Positions 1 through 9,100 of a stretch of 64,000 nucleotides of DNA are shown piece by piece. Location: the NCBI GenBank assembly GCA_021777055.1, contig JAIQZO010000024.1, positions 124,001 through 188,000 of the forward strand, in the 5' to 3' direction. The notes under the pieces were generated by a model that worked only from the letters and a program-made list of their open reading frames with translations, had not been told where the DNA came from and did no database searches. This DNA comes from Candidatus Anammoxibacter sp. Lineage in GTDB: Bacteria > Planctomycetota > Brocadiia > Brocadiales > Anammoxibacteraceae. The translations under genes and the position numbers were made by a program. Positions within the stretch are counted from its first letter, which is position 1. Every line of letters begins with the position of its first letter.

Positions 1-647
1 TTTTATTTGGTGATTATCTGTTCTCAAGAGGTTTTACCATACTGTCAGCCCTTGATTCGCAGTTAGCAACCATGTTAATGTCACAAACTGTAAATATATT
101 GTGCGAAGGAGAGTTGCTACAGTTACAGAAACGTTATAATAAAGATATGAACGAAAGGGACTATCTGCAGATAATAGAAAAAAAGACAGCCTCTCTATGT
201 GCTTCCAGCTGCAGACTTGGAGCGTACTTTGCAGGTGCAAACAAAGATGCAATGGAGTCATTTACAAAGTTCGGTCTTAAATTGGGAGCCGCATTCCAAA
301 TCATAGATGATTGCCTTGATATTGTCGGAGATGAAGATGAAGTAGGAAAGACTCTTAACACAGACATAAAGAAAGGTAAGATGACCTTACCTCTTATTAA
401 GCTAGTGGACTCCCTTCCGCAAAACCGTAAAGAAGATACATACAAACTTATTTATAATAGCCAGGATTGCGATGATAATACCGCAATGATGGAGCTATTA
501 ACAGAACATGACGCACTTGAATATTCATATGGTGTGGCCAGAAACATGGTAAATGACGCCTTGAGTGAGATCTCTTTTATACCTGATTCAATTTATAAAG
601 AGACGTTAAATAATCTGGCAAATTACGTTATCTCAAGAAGAAAATAG
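1..647 (+). CDS. Polyprenyl diphosphate synthase, C-terminal part (5' end outside window)
   Basis: Trans-isoprenyl diphosphate synthase that condenses isopentenyl diphosphate onto allylic diphosphates to make the side chain of quinones. The frame is open from base 3 (LFGDYLFSRGFTIL), so the ATG at 72 is internal and the gene starts upstream. GDYL followed by a helix is typical of the family. The second Asp-rich motif is visible as DDCLD (bases about 309-323), followed by the conserved GKTLNTDIKKGKMTLPLI block. The first DDxxD motif must lie left of the window. It converges on the LOG-family gene with a 28-bp gap. Chain length of the product cannot be told from this part. Confidence 0.9.
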   Translation, partial: LFGDYLFSRGFTILSALDSQLATMLMSQTVNILCEGELLQLQKRYNKDMNERDYLQIIEKKTASLCASSCRLGAYFAGANKDAMESFTKFGLKLGAAFQIIDDCLDIVGDEDEVGKTLNTDIKKGKMTLPLIKLVDSLPQNRKEDTYKLIYNSQDCDDNTAMMELLTEHDALEYSYGVARNMVNDALSEISFIPDSIYKETLNNLANYVISRRK

Positions 648-675
648 CCTTGCTTTCTGGATTAATTGTGCGTTT

Positions 676-1233
676 TTACCCGTTACTTTGCAAACTATCG
701 ACAGCGCAAATGCAGGAAATGGCAGACTCTGCGTTGTCAACCACATCATAAAGCTCAAGACTCCGAGATTTAGCAACATTCTCATCAACCATCTGTTTGA
801 AAAAGCCAAGCAAGCCATCATAAAAACCGTTTTTATTAACAAAAACAAGCGGTTTTTTATGCCGCCTAAGAAGTTTAAGTGTCAAGATCTCTACCGCCTC
901 TTCCAGAGTACCAAACCCTCCTGGAAGCACGATAAACCCATCAGATCTCTTTTCCATTATTGTTTTCCGATCACGCATGTCATCTGTAACTATCAGCTCC
1001 GAAGCCTGTTTAAACGCAATCTCCTTATCCTTTAAAAAGTCAGGAATTACACCTACAACCTTACCGTTACTTTTATGAACTGATTTGGCAAGAGCCCCCA
1101 TTAAACCAACATTAGCCCCACCATAGACCAGGGTATCGCCACGTTCCCCAATCAACGCACCTAACTTTTCAGCCTCAGTAAAATACTCAGACGAAACTTT
1201 ATCACTTGATGAACAAAAAACACATATATTCAT
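676..1233 (-). CDS. LOG family protein (TIGR00730, Rossmann fold)
   Basis: Member of the 'lysine decarboxylase-like'/LOG family, which hydrolyses nucleoside 5'-monophosphates (cytokinin riboside-type substrates in characterised members) to base and ribose phosphate. 185 residues from the ATG at 1233, the usual family length. An upstream ATG at 1266 in the same frame would add 11 residues ending just before the usual MNICVFCSS start, so 1233 is preferred. The family signature PGGFGTLEE is at residues 104-112 and MRDRK at 86-90. No clear Shine-Dalgarno is seen. Substrate in this organism is unknown. Confidence 0.88.
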   Translation of the reverse strand: MNICVFCSSSDKVSSEYFTEAEKLGALIGERGDTLVYGGANVGLMGALAKSVHKSNGKVVGVIPDFLKDKEIAFKQASELIVTDDMRDRKTIMEKRSDGFIVLPGGFGTLEEAVEILTLKLLRRHKKPLVFVNKNGFYDGLLGFFKQMVDENVAKSRSLELYDVVDNAESAISCICAVDSLQSNG

Positions 1234-1249
1234 TTTGCATAAATACCAT

Positions 1250-1440
1250 AACGTGGCAAGCCGCAACCAAAATACGAAAGGCCAGATACTGGATTCTAGA
1301 TACTGGATACTAGCAAATAGTTCGATTTCTTATTTTTTATTAGAGTACACAAAAAGATAAACACAATATAGCATGTAATATTTAAGGTGCCATAATAGAT
1401 TATCAAGCATCTAGTATCAAGTAACCAATAAGACCATATA
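1250..1440. repeat. Intergenic repeat, family A (degenerate copy)
   Basis: Begins with the GCAAGCCGCAACCAAAATAC edge seen at other family A copies. It continues into a run of heptamers of the type GGATACT/GGATTCT at 1288-1313 and has a partial inverted complement at about 1408-1428 (ATCTAGTATCAAG). It fills most of the gap between the LOG gene and the gene at 1631. No gene is seen in 1441-1630. Confidence 0.5.
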
Positions 1441-1630
1441 ATTTTACAATTTTACCATTTTTGATAAAAGGGAATAATAAAAAATCACTTTGTTCTTCAG
1501 AATAAATTACTTGTTAAAACAACCGTTTTTTGTTAATTTTATTATCGTTAATGCGCTATCTTTACACATCAATCTATTTCAATGAGAAAAGTTTCTAATA
1601 TTAAATTAGCTATTTGGCGATCATATCTTT

Positions 1631-2356
1631 ATGACAATATTACGGAAGGGAATTACAATTAAAACAGGAAAAACCGTTAAACTTAAATACATTCTTATCT
1701 GTTTGCTTTTCGTTTTAATCTGTCGGATATGTTCATCAGGCAAAATAGTAACTCTATTACCAGAAATGCATCTTGTGACGAATAGTCAGGAAAAAGAGGT
1801 AAGCTACGCGCCTGTGGATCTAACAGGAAACTTCGCGCCATATAAACAGTTCGAAATTATTATGCCCGACAACCTGGAAGCTAATGTAAACAATGCAATT
1901 TCACCTATACGGATGAATTTCCTGGACGGACATGGATATTTTGACATATTTATAAGATCCCAAACACTTAATCCCCATTATGGACTTAGTATCCAATTAA
2001 GTGATAATTTTTGGACAGACGTAGAACGTACATCAGGAACCCTTAAATCATTCGGAGCGGTTGCCGGAAGAGGTACCGTAAGACTAACATGGGAGACATC
2101 GTTAGAGATCTGTAATGCAGGGTTCAATATATTAAGATCCAAAACAGAACTAGGGCGATATGTGAAGATCAACAACACGTTAATCCCTTCACACGCAGTA
2201 GAAACAAAGGGGGCGGTTTACAAACTGGCAGATAACAAAGTCATAAACGGAAAAACTTATTATTACAAACTCCAGGATGTAACATTTGATGGCAGATCAA
2301 ATCTGCACGGTCCGGTAAGTATTTCACCAGGATTGATATATGGAATTATAAAATGA
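1631..2356 (+). CDS. Secreted or membrane-anchored protein with C-terminal fibronectin-III-like domain
   Basis: 241 residues. A hydrophobic segment at about residues 19-36 (YILICLLFVLICRIC) looks like a signal peptide or anchor. The last hundred residues match the pattern common in exported bacterial FN3-like modules: VRLTWETSLEICNAGFNILR, then K-T-G-YYKL, ending in GPVSISPG. The middle is not recognised. It stands alone between a repeat and a convergent gene. Function unknown; the domain only suggests adhesion or scaffold use outside the cytoplasm. Confidence 0.65.
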   Translation: MTILRKGITIKTGKTVKLKYILICLLFVLICRICSSGKIVTLLPEMHLVTNSQEKEVSYAPVDLTGNFAPYKQFEIIMPDNLEANVNNAISPIRMNFLDGHGYFDIFIRSQTLNPHYGLSIQLSDNFWTDVERTSGTLKSFGAVAGRGTVRLTWETSLEICNAGFNILRSKTELGRYVKINNTLIPSHAVETKGAVYKLADNKVINGKTYYYKLQDVTFDGRSNLHGPVSISPGLIYGIIK

Positions 2357-2420
2357 CTGGAATCTGTAAGGAAAGTAAAAGAGAGGAAACAGAATAAAAA
2401 AGGTCCTTCAAGCACACTAT

Positions 2421-3578
2421 TCATCCAAACCCCTCAACCCAACGAACCAAATCCTCACAAGCCTCTTTACTCGGCGATATATCGCGCAACATCTGTTTTA
2501 CCAACCCAAGATCAGCATTATTAAATGTCCCTCTTTCATCTATGCCATCATTAATACCCTGTTTTCGGTTACCGGACAAAACAATGTAGCCCCCTGCCTC
2601 AAACGCCGCCATAGTTCCCCTTTTGCCAGCGCCGTATAATTTCCTTATATCACGAGGAATTATAAATGTCCGAAATTTTCTATTTTCCACATCTTTTACT
2701 GCAATTATGTTAATAGTATGATACTTCATATTAAGTTCAAACCATTTTTGTATCATCATATGAGCCACACTGTTAACCTCTTCCTTTAGCCGCCCTTCGA
2801 TTATCCATACTGTCAGATAATACTCCGGTACATAAACAACAACGCCATCCTTTTGGTATACAAGGTCGCCATCTTTCACGCATATTCTTTCAATAGGAAA
2901 TTCGTTGGATACCGCCTGCAGGTGTAAATGTTCCTTAATTGACGCCCCGGCAAGCCCATTAGATATAACCCTGAAACAACCGTCAACCTTATCTACAAAA
3001 TCATTCAGTGACTCTATTACAACCTTATCATACTCTTGAGATATATGCCGCTCGTTCATTATGGTAAAATGGTTATTCATTATAAATGCAATGTTTGCCC
3101 CGATATAAAAAGACTCACCTGCAAGGTCTATCCACCATAGTATCTCTTTTGGATTTTGTAGATCAATATTTGCCTTACAAAGATAACACGCCTTTCCTCT
3201 TTTATCCCTGTTAATTAGTTTACGCTGATCAACATTTTCATGAATTACCCCTCTTTTTACAAGCTCCGCGTGATTTAGCCTAATGAGCCGATATGGATTC
3301 CAGTTCAAACTAAACGTAACATTTGTTTCGGGGTCAAAAAAACTCTTTTGATTTTCTCGCCCTAGCTTCAACGGATCAGCAAGTACCAGGCCGCAGTTAA
3401 CCTGCTGCCGAAACAACGCCATCAATGCATAACTTAACCCCGCATCTTTTACAAGCTGTGCTAAATTATTTAACACCTCGGCTCTTTCCTCGCTATCAGC
3501 ATTTGCTATCTTAGAAAAAAGCGATTCATTCGCACCGTCTAGCTTTAACATCGATTCTATATAATTTTTACGTAGCAA
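2421..3578 (-). CDS. HIT/GalT-superfamily nucleotidyltransferase-like protein (DUF4922-type)
   Basis: 385 residues, no signal peptide. A CxxC pair (C131, C134) is followed by NNHFTIMNERHISQ (168-181) and EHLHLQ (216-221). This order resembles the zinc site and the HxHxQ catalytic strand of galactose-1-phosphate uridylyltransferase and related GDP-hexose phosphorylases, so a nucleotidyl-transfer or phosphorolysis reaction on a sugar phosphate is likely. Substrate is not known. It converges on the FN3-like gene and stands alone. The match to the DUF4922 group is from memory of motif spacing. Confidence 0.6.
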   Translation of the reverse strand: MLRKNYIESMLKLDGANESLFSKIANADSEERAEVLNNLAQLVKDAGLSYALMALFRQQVNCGLVLADPLKLGRENQKSFFDPETNVTFSLNWNPYRLIRLNHAELVKRGVIHENVDQRKLINRDKRGKACYLCKANIDLQNPKEILWWIDLAGESFYIGANIAFIMNNHFTIMNERHISQEYDKVVIESLNDFVDKVDGCFRVISNGLAGASIKEHLHLQAVSNEFPIERICVKDGDLVYQKDGVVVYVPEYYLTVWIIEGRLKEEVNSVAHMMIQKWFELNMKYHTINIIAVKDVENRKFRTFIIPRDIRKLYGAGKRGTMAAFEAGGYIVLSGNRKQGINDGIDERGTFNNADLGLVKQMLRDISPSKEACEDLVRWVEGFG

Positions 3579-3864
3579 TTAATTTAATAACACCAAATTT
3601 ATTTTTCATATTGTATAATTTGTTCAGGTCAAAATACTAATATTATTTTAGAATTTCAACAATGAAATCCTTACATACTCAATGACATCATAAACGAAAC
3701 ATTTAGTAATACAAATTTTGGTTAGATTTAGATGTAGTGATTCAACTGTTACAGGTATGGCTTAACTACATAGAGGAAAACACGATTAAATAACATTCAA
3801 AGAGTACCGAAAAATAGATTACTAAGCTTCTCCGTTATAAGCCAGTTTCGTATATCAACTATAT
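3579..3864. other. Gap with no recognised feature
   Basis: AT-rich stretch upstream of the tRNA-Pro promoter. I see no open frame with family features, no strong hairpin and no member of the repeat families found elsewhere in the window. Confidence 0.5.
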
Positions 3865-3893
3865 TTGACAAAAATGGCCTAATACGGTATATT
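3865..3893 (+). promoter_or_regulatory. Sigma-70-type promoter for tRNA-Pro
   Basis: TTGACA at 3865-3870, 17-bp spacer, TATATT at 3888-3893. The predicted start near 3900 is about 30 bp before the tRNA. Confidence 0.65.
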
Positions 3894-3929
3894 TTTGTCA
3901 TCATCGTTATAAAAAAAAAGAACCATCTT

Positions 3930-4006
3930 CGGGGCGTGGCTCAGCTTGGCAGAGCGCGGCGTTCGGGACGCCGAGGTCGCTGGTTCAAATCCAGTCGCCC
4001 CGACCA
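3930..4006 (+). tRNA. tRNA-Pro (CGG anticodon)
   Basis: 77 nt cloverleaf. The acceptor CGGGGCG pairs with CGCCCCG. The anticodon stem CGGCG/CGCCG carries the loop TTCGGGA (anticodon CGG), and the T loop is TTCAAAT. Discriminator A is followed by a genome-encoded CCA (4004-4006). Confidence 0.93.
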
Positions 4007-4093
4007 GTTACCAGAATCTAATCTGGTAGAACCTTTGAACGTTTTCAAACACGGCATCTTTCATATTAAGAAATAAACATAACAAAAGTATAA

Positions 4094-4414
4094 ATGAAAA
4101 GAATCGATAAATTAGTCTTTGACGAAATAACCAGACGGCTAATCAAAGAATTAGAACCAGAGCAAATTATTTTATTTGGTTCATACGCTTGGGGAACTCC
4201 AACGGAAGATAGCGATGTAGATATATTTATCATAATTTCTGAAAGTGATGAACCACCGCCAAGGAGAGCCAGATACGCACACAAATGTTTGCGTGGTCTT
4301 GGTGTATCTAAGGATATTCTTGTTAGAACACGACAGGAAGTTGAAAAACAACGTAATATAAAAACCTCTTTTGAAAATATGATCTTGGAAAAGGGAAAGA
4401 TTCTTTATGGGTAA
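4094..4414 (+). CDS. MNT-type minimal nucleotidyltransferase (antitoxin-like)
   Basis: 106 residues with the polymerase-beta-like signature GSYAWG at 29-34 and the metal-binding acidic pair in SDVDIFII (D41, D43). Such small proteins usually pair with a HEPN protein encoded just downstream; the nucleotidyltransferase modifies and silences the HEPN ribonuclease. Here the downstream frame is only a 31-codon stub overlapping by 8 nt, so the pair looks broken. Confidence 0.8.
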   Translation: MKRIDKLVFDEITRRLIKELEPEQIILFGSYAWGTPTEDSDVDIFIIISESDEPPPRRARYAHKCLRGLGVSKDILVRTRQEVEKQRNIKTSFENMILEKGKILYG

Positions 4415-4502
4415 AGAAAGCCTTTCTATACTTAGAGAGAGCTCAAGTGCAATCTACTCTGATATAAAAAAAGCCCGATTACATTTATATAAGCTGATCT
4501 AA
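4407..4502 (+). pseudogene. Truncated partner of the MNT gene (possible HEPN remnant)
   Basis: The ATG at 4407 overlaps the end of the nucleotidyltransferase gene, the usual arrangement for a HEPN partner. The frame MGKESLSILRESSSAIYSDI stops after 31 codons at TAA 4500-4502. No Rx4-6H motif remains. Reading it as a HEPN remnant rests only on position. Confidence 0.4.
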
Positions 4503-4545
4503 TTTTTCTTTTATATATTCTTCTCTTTTTTGATATAATTTCTAC

Positions 4546-4767
4546 ATGAAAAATACCTCACAAATAGATAATATCAAAGAGTTACTTCCCGATCTCTCAG
4601 AAGACGCGCTTGCGGAAGTAAGGGATTTTGTCTCTTTTCTGCTTGATAAAGAACAAAAACATAATACTTTTGTCAACGAAACACTTAAAGTCAAACAAAA
4701 TTCTGATACCATTACATTTAAATCATCTAAAGACTCTATGGAAACTATAAGAAGCTGGAGCAAATAA
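4546..4767 (+). CDS. DUF2281-like antitoxin
   Basis: 73 residues. The N-terminal half (LLPDLSEDALAEVRDFVSFL) matches the pattern 'LPE-ALEEVLDFVEFLL' of DUF2281 antitoxin-like proteins. The C-terminal part is polar and probably disordered, as expected for a toxin-binding tail. The stop is followed directly by the start region of the toxin-like frame, so the two formed one operon. Confidence 0.6.
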   Translation: MKNTSQIDNIKELLPDLSEDALAEVRDFVSFLLDKEQKHNTFVNETLKVKQNSDTITFKSSKDSMETIRSWSK

Positions 4768-4768
4768 A

Positions 4769-5034
4769 TTGCCGAATCTTGTTTTAGAAATTCACTTTAT
4801 CAAGAAAGCCACAAGTTGCTCAAAAAGTATCCAGAATTAGATCCAAAATTGTCAAAAGTATTAGATCTTTTACAAAAAGACCCGTTTTTACGATCCATCA
4901 AAACTCATTCACTCACTGGTAAGCTCAAAGGCAAATATGCTTGCTCCTTATCGAGCAAATTGCGGATTGTATTCATCCTATCTGATAACAATATTCATCT
5001 CCTTAATATTGATTCTCATGATGAAGTCTATTAA
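4769..5034 (+). pseudogene. RelE/YafQ-type toxin with a frameshift
   Basis: The expected toxin start is found as TTG CCG AAT (4769), reading (M)PNLVLEIHFIKKAT in frame 2. The rest of the domain (KLLKKYPELDPKLSKVLDLL, then SKLRIVFILSD) lies in frame 1. The switch is at about 4806-4816, where one missing A would join the two. The frame-1 part alone opens at ATG 4816 and gives 72 residues lacking the first strand and helix. Either a decayed toxin or a sequencing indel. Its antitoxin partner is the gene ending at 4767. Confidence 0.6.
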
Positions 5035-5131
5035 GGGCGCTACGATAACTTCTTCTTCTAAAAAGATATTCTCTCGTTGTTGGATCAGCAAACAACTATC
5101 GAATATCAATCATGCATGAAATCCAATAATT

Positions 5132-5165
5132 ACCTTTGTGTCTCGGTGTCTTTGTGTGAGTATTT
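5132..5165. repeat. Single arm of repeat family E
   Basis: The arm ACCTTTGTGTCTCGGTGTCT continues to TTTGTGTGAGTATTT. It is nearly identical to the right arm of the palindrome at 12167-12258; the matching left arm is missing here. The rest of 5035-5291 holds nothing I recognise. Confidence 0.6.
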
Positions 5166-5291
5166 ACATTGATTATTGTAATTTTTCAATAAGCTATTAT
5201 TTGAACATTCTATTCTTGATTCCACAAAAAGCCAAATGACAACAACTTATGAATTTCTTTACGAAAACTACTTAATAACTAAGTTGAAACC

Positions 5292-5755
5292 CTAACTCCT
5301 ATTTGCCAGACGTTTAAATGAATAAACCCCCTCCAGCCCTAATATTTTTTTTGGCTTTTTTTCATTACTTGTATTAAAACACCCTTTAAACATCTCATAA
5401 TAATGAGTGACAAAACCTTTTGTCCCTATTATACCGCTGTCTGTAAAGTACCTTGTCTTGAATCTTAGCCTGTCTATGCTTGTCAATTTATAATCATTAT
5501 TCCTCTCCTTTTTAATAAGTGCCTCATTAATGGTCATACCCTTTTCTGTTTCTATTGCGCCTCTTTCATAAAGAAATTCTCTATAATCAGTGAACCTCTC
5601 TGTTTCCGACATTTCACCATAAGAACTTAATCCGAAGTCTGTTGACAAAAATTCACCTTTTTTGTTGGTTTGTGCATGATATCCCATTGAACTCCATCTA
5701 TAATCCTCTGGCTTTGTGGCCAATCCTGCCCTTATGGGATTCTAATAATCTCTGA
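5292..5755 (-). pseudogene. C-terminal fragment of a Y1 (IS200/RAYT-like) transposase
   Basis: Closely similar to the second half of the intact transposase at 62573-63499, from NPIRAGLA through KPEDYRWSS to the C terminus. The codon before NPIR is TAG where the intact copy has a Leu codon, and upstream of about 5755 similarity stops. The HUH motif and catalytic tyrosine are therefore absent and the copy is dead. An ATG-started frame of 143 codons remains (5292-5723). Confidence 0.85.
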
Positions 5756-6148
5756 ATTCATGCCATAACGACCCTGTCCCTTTTTTTTGTTTTTTCAGTT
5801 GAGATATTGGACATAAACTCATAACGAAAACTCTTTCTTATTTTTGTACCTAATTTTTGATATTTTACCATCAGAAATGCCTCTTAACAATTGATCTAAA
5901 TGGCCCAAAAATTCCAGTCCATAATAGCTTCGGCTCATTTATAAATCCTGCCAAGATTGGCAATTATTACAAAAAAAGATACCTATCTTACCATCAGTAA
6001 TTGAAGCCTGAAAACGCACTATACACCTAATTACATGGAATACACAAAGCATTCCTTGATATCATTTCTTGATATATAGATATTTACGAATATAATATTA
6101 TATACTTGTTTTTTATTCTTTTTAGATTTATTAAGAGGGGGCACAAAA
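5756..6148. other. Non-coding upstream region of the metallophosphoesterase gene
   Basis: No open frame of interest. A short dyad TGCCAAGATTGGCA at 5949-5962 could be an operator. A GA-rich Shine-Dalgarno (AGAGGGGG, 6134-6141) stands 7 nt before the GTG at 6149. Confidence 0.4.
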
Positions 6149-9100
6149 GTGGAAATGAAAATATCAAGGATATTTTATATTGCACTGGCCGTGTTTTTAT
6201 TTCAAATAAGCTCTACCCTGTTTGCAGATATACTTGTAAATATGGGAGATGGCTGGCGATATCTTGACAATGGAACTGATCAGGGTATAGATTGGAGATC
6301 AGATCCGTTTAATGACACTGGATGGCTGCAGGGCACCGCGCAACTTGGTTATGGTGATGGAGACGAATCCACAGTTGTCAGTTATGGTGCGGAGTACGGA
6401 AATAAATATATAACAACCTATTTCCGTCATAACTTTCAAATTGTTGATTATACCTTGTATAATAGCTTAACATTAAAACTGATTCGTGACGATGGAGCTG
6501 TTGTATATATAAACGGGCAAGAAGTTCACCGCAGTAATATGCCTGACGGTTCGATTAACTACCTGACAACTGCTACATCAGCATTAGGAAGCCCTGCTGA
6601 AAACGAAATCAATTCTGTAACAATACCATCTTCTCTATTGAATGATGGTGATAACCTGTTAGCAGTTGAGATTCACCAGGCCGGAGGTGGAAGTTCAGAC
6701 ATCAGCTTTGATTTGGAGCTTATTGGTAATCAGGGAAACGGCACTATTAATGTTATACGAGGGCCATATCTGCAAATGGGTTCTCATGATAGTGTGGTTG
6801 TCCGTTGGAGAACAGATGTACTTTCAGATAGCCAGGTGTTAATTGGTCCTGATCCACTAAACCTGGATCAGGACTTTTTTGACTTTACTCTTACTACCGA
6901 ACATGAGGTGGCTATTTCTGGATTAAATGCCTCAAAACGTTACTATTATGCAATTGGTTCTATTTCTGACGTCCTTGAGGGCGGCGATAGCAGCACTTTT
7001 TTTGAAACATCGCCTACCCCAGGTTCTATAGCACCAGTACGAATATGGATCATTGGTGATTCTGGCACCGCCGATACAAATGCAGCTAATGTATATTCTG
7101 CATATCAAGATGTTACCGGCACAAACTATACCAACCTATGGCTGATGTTGGGTGACAACGCCTATAGTAATGGCACAAACAGCCAATACCAGTCAGCAGT
7201 ATTTAATATGTATCCCGGATTGTTAAGGCAAACACCGCTCTGGCCTACATTGGGCAATCATGATGGTATCAGTGCAGATTCTTCAACTGAAAGCGGCCCG
7301 TATTATGATATTTTTACATTGCCTCGTAAAGCAGAGATAGGCGGCGTTGCATCGAATACAGAGGCATATTATTCATTTGATTACGCTAATATTCATTTTG
7401 TTGTACTGGATTCCTTTGGAACTGACCGCTCAACAACCGGGGATATGTTGACTTGGATGGAAACAGATTTACAAAGCACGTTGGCTGATTGGATAATCGC
7501 CTTTTGGCATCACCCTCCATATAGTAAGGGGTCACACAATTCAGACACAGAAACAGCGTTGATAGAGATGCGTGAGAATGCATTGCCTATTCTTGAAGAT
7601 TACGGCGTTGATCTGGTACTGTCCGGACACAGCCACTCATATGAACGTTCGAAATTTATCGATAGTCACTATGGATTGTCTTCCACATACAGTGATAACG
7701 CACATGCTTTTGATACCGGCAGCGGACGTACAGATGACACAGGCAGTTATAAGAAATTTGTTCCTGGAGCATCTCACCAGGGCACAGTTTATGCAGTTGC
7801 AGGTACCGCCGGAAACATCTCCGGCGGTAACCTGAATCATCCAGCCATGTACATTTCACTTAATGAATTAGGGTCAATGATTCTTGAAGTGGATGACCAG
7901 ATCCTTAATGCCCGTTTCATCAATGATAATGGCACGACCAAAGATTATTTTACTATAGATAAAAACAGTGTAAACGAACCTTCGGGTAAGATCAGCGGTG
8001 TGGTATGGAATGATAATGATCAGGATGGTATCAGGGAAATAGAAGAACAAATGTTGTCAGGTATAAGGGTGGAACTTTATAATGATACTGGTTCTCTGAT
8101 AAACTCGCAAAATACTGCGGGAGATGGCAGTTATGCCTTCAATATTTTATCTGCAGGGAGCTATCGGATAAGGTTTGTTTCCGGCAGTTATGCTATTTCT
8201 CCTCAGGATCAGGGCAGTGACGATTCCGTAGATAGTGATCCAAATACCTCAAATGGAGAAACAAATATCATTAATCTTGCAAGTGATCAAAAGATCAATA
8301 ATGTAGATGCTGGTTTACATATTCCTGGCGGTTCAGCGCAGATAGATAAAAACAATGTAAACGAACCTTCAGGTGAGGTCAGCGGTGTGGTATGGAATGA
8401 TAATGATCAGGATGGTATCAGGGAAATAGGGGAACAAATGTTCTCAGGTATAAGGGTGGAACTTTATAATGATACTGGTTCTCTGATAAACTCGCAAAAT
8501 ACTGCGGGAGACGGCAGTTATGCCTTTAATACTTTATCTGCAGGGAGCTATCGGATAAGGTTTGTTTCCGGCACTCTTGCTATTTCTCCTCAGAAGCAGG
8601 GTAGTGACGATTCCGTAGATAGTGATCCAAATACCTCAAATGGAGAAACAAATATCATTAATCTTGCAAGTGATCAAAAGATCAATAATGTAGATGCCGG
8701 TTTACATATTCCTGGCGGTTCAGAGCAGACAGTTACTTTCCGTAATGGGGAAGGAGGTTACTCAGGAGCAGAAGATTCTTATATTTCCAGTGATAAACCC
8801 AATGATAATTATGGCAATGCTTCCGAAGTGGTAGCTGTAAAAAAAGGCAAGAACAAAGAATCTACAAAAGGCAAGAATTCAGAAGATGACGATTCAGAAG
8901 ATGATGATTCAGAAGATGATGATTCAGAAGATGATGATTCGGAAGATGATGATTCGGAAGATGATGATTCGGAAGATGGCAAAGAATCTAAAAAAGACAA
9001 GAACAAAGAATCTAAAAAAGACAAGAACAAAGAATCTACCATATTGTTTAAGTGGAATGTGTCGCAAATACCCTCAGACGCAACCATTACAGGTGCGGCC

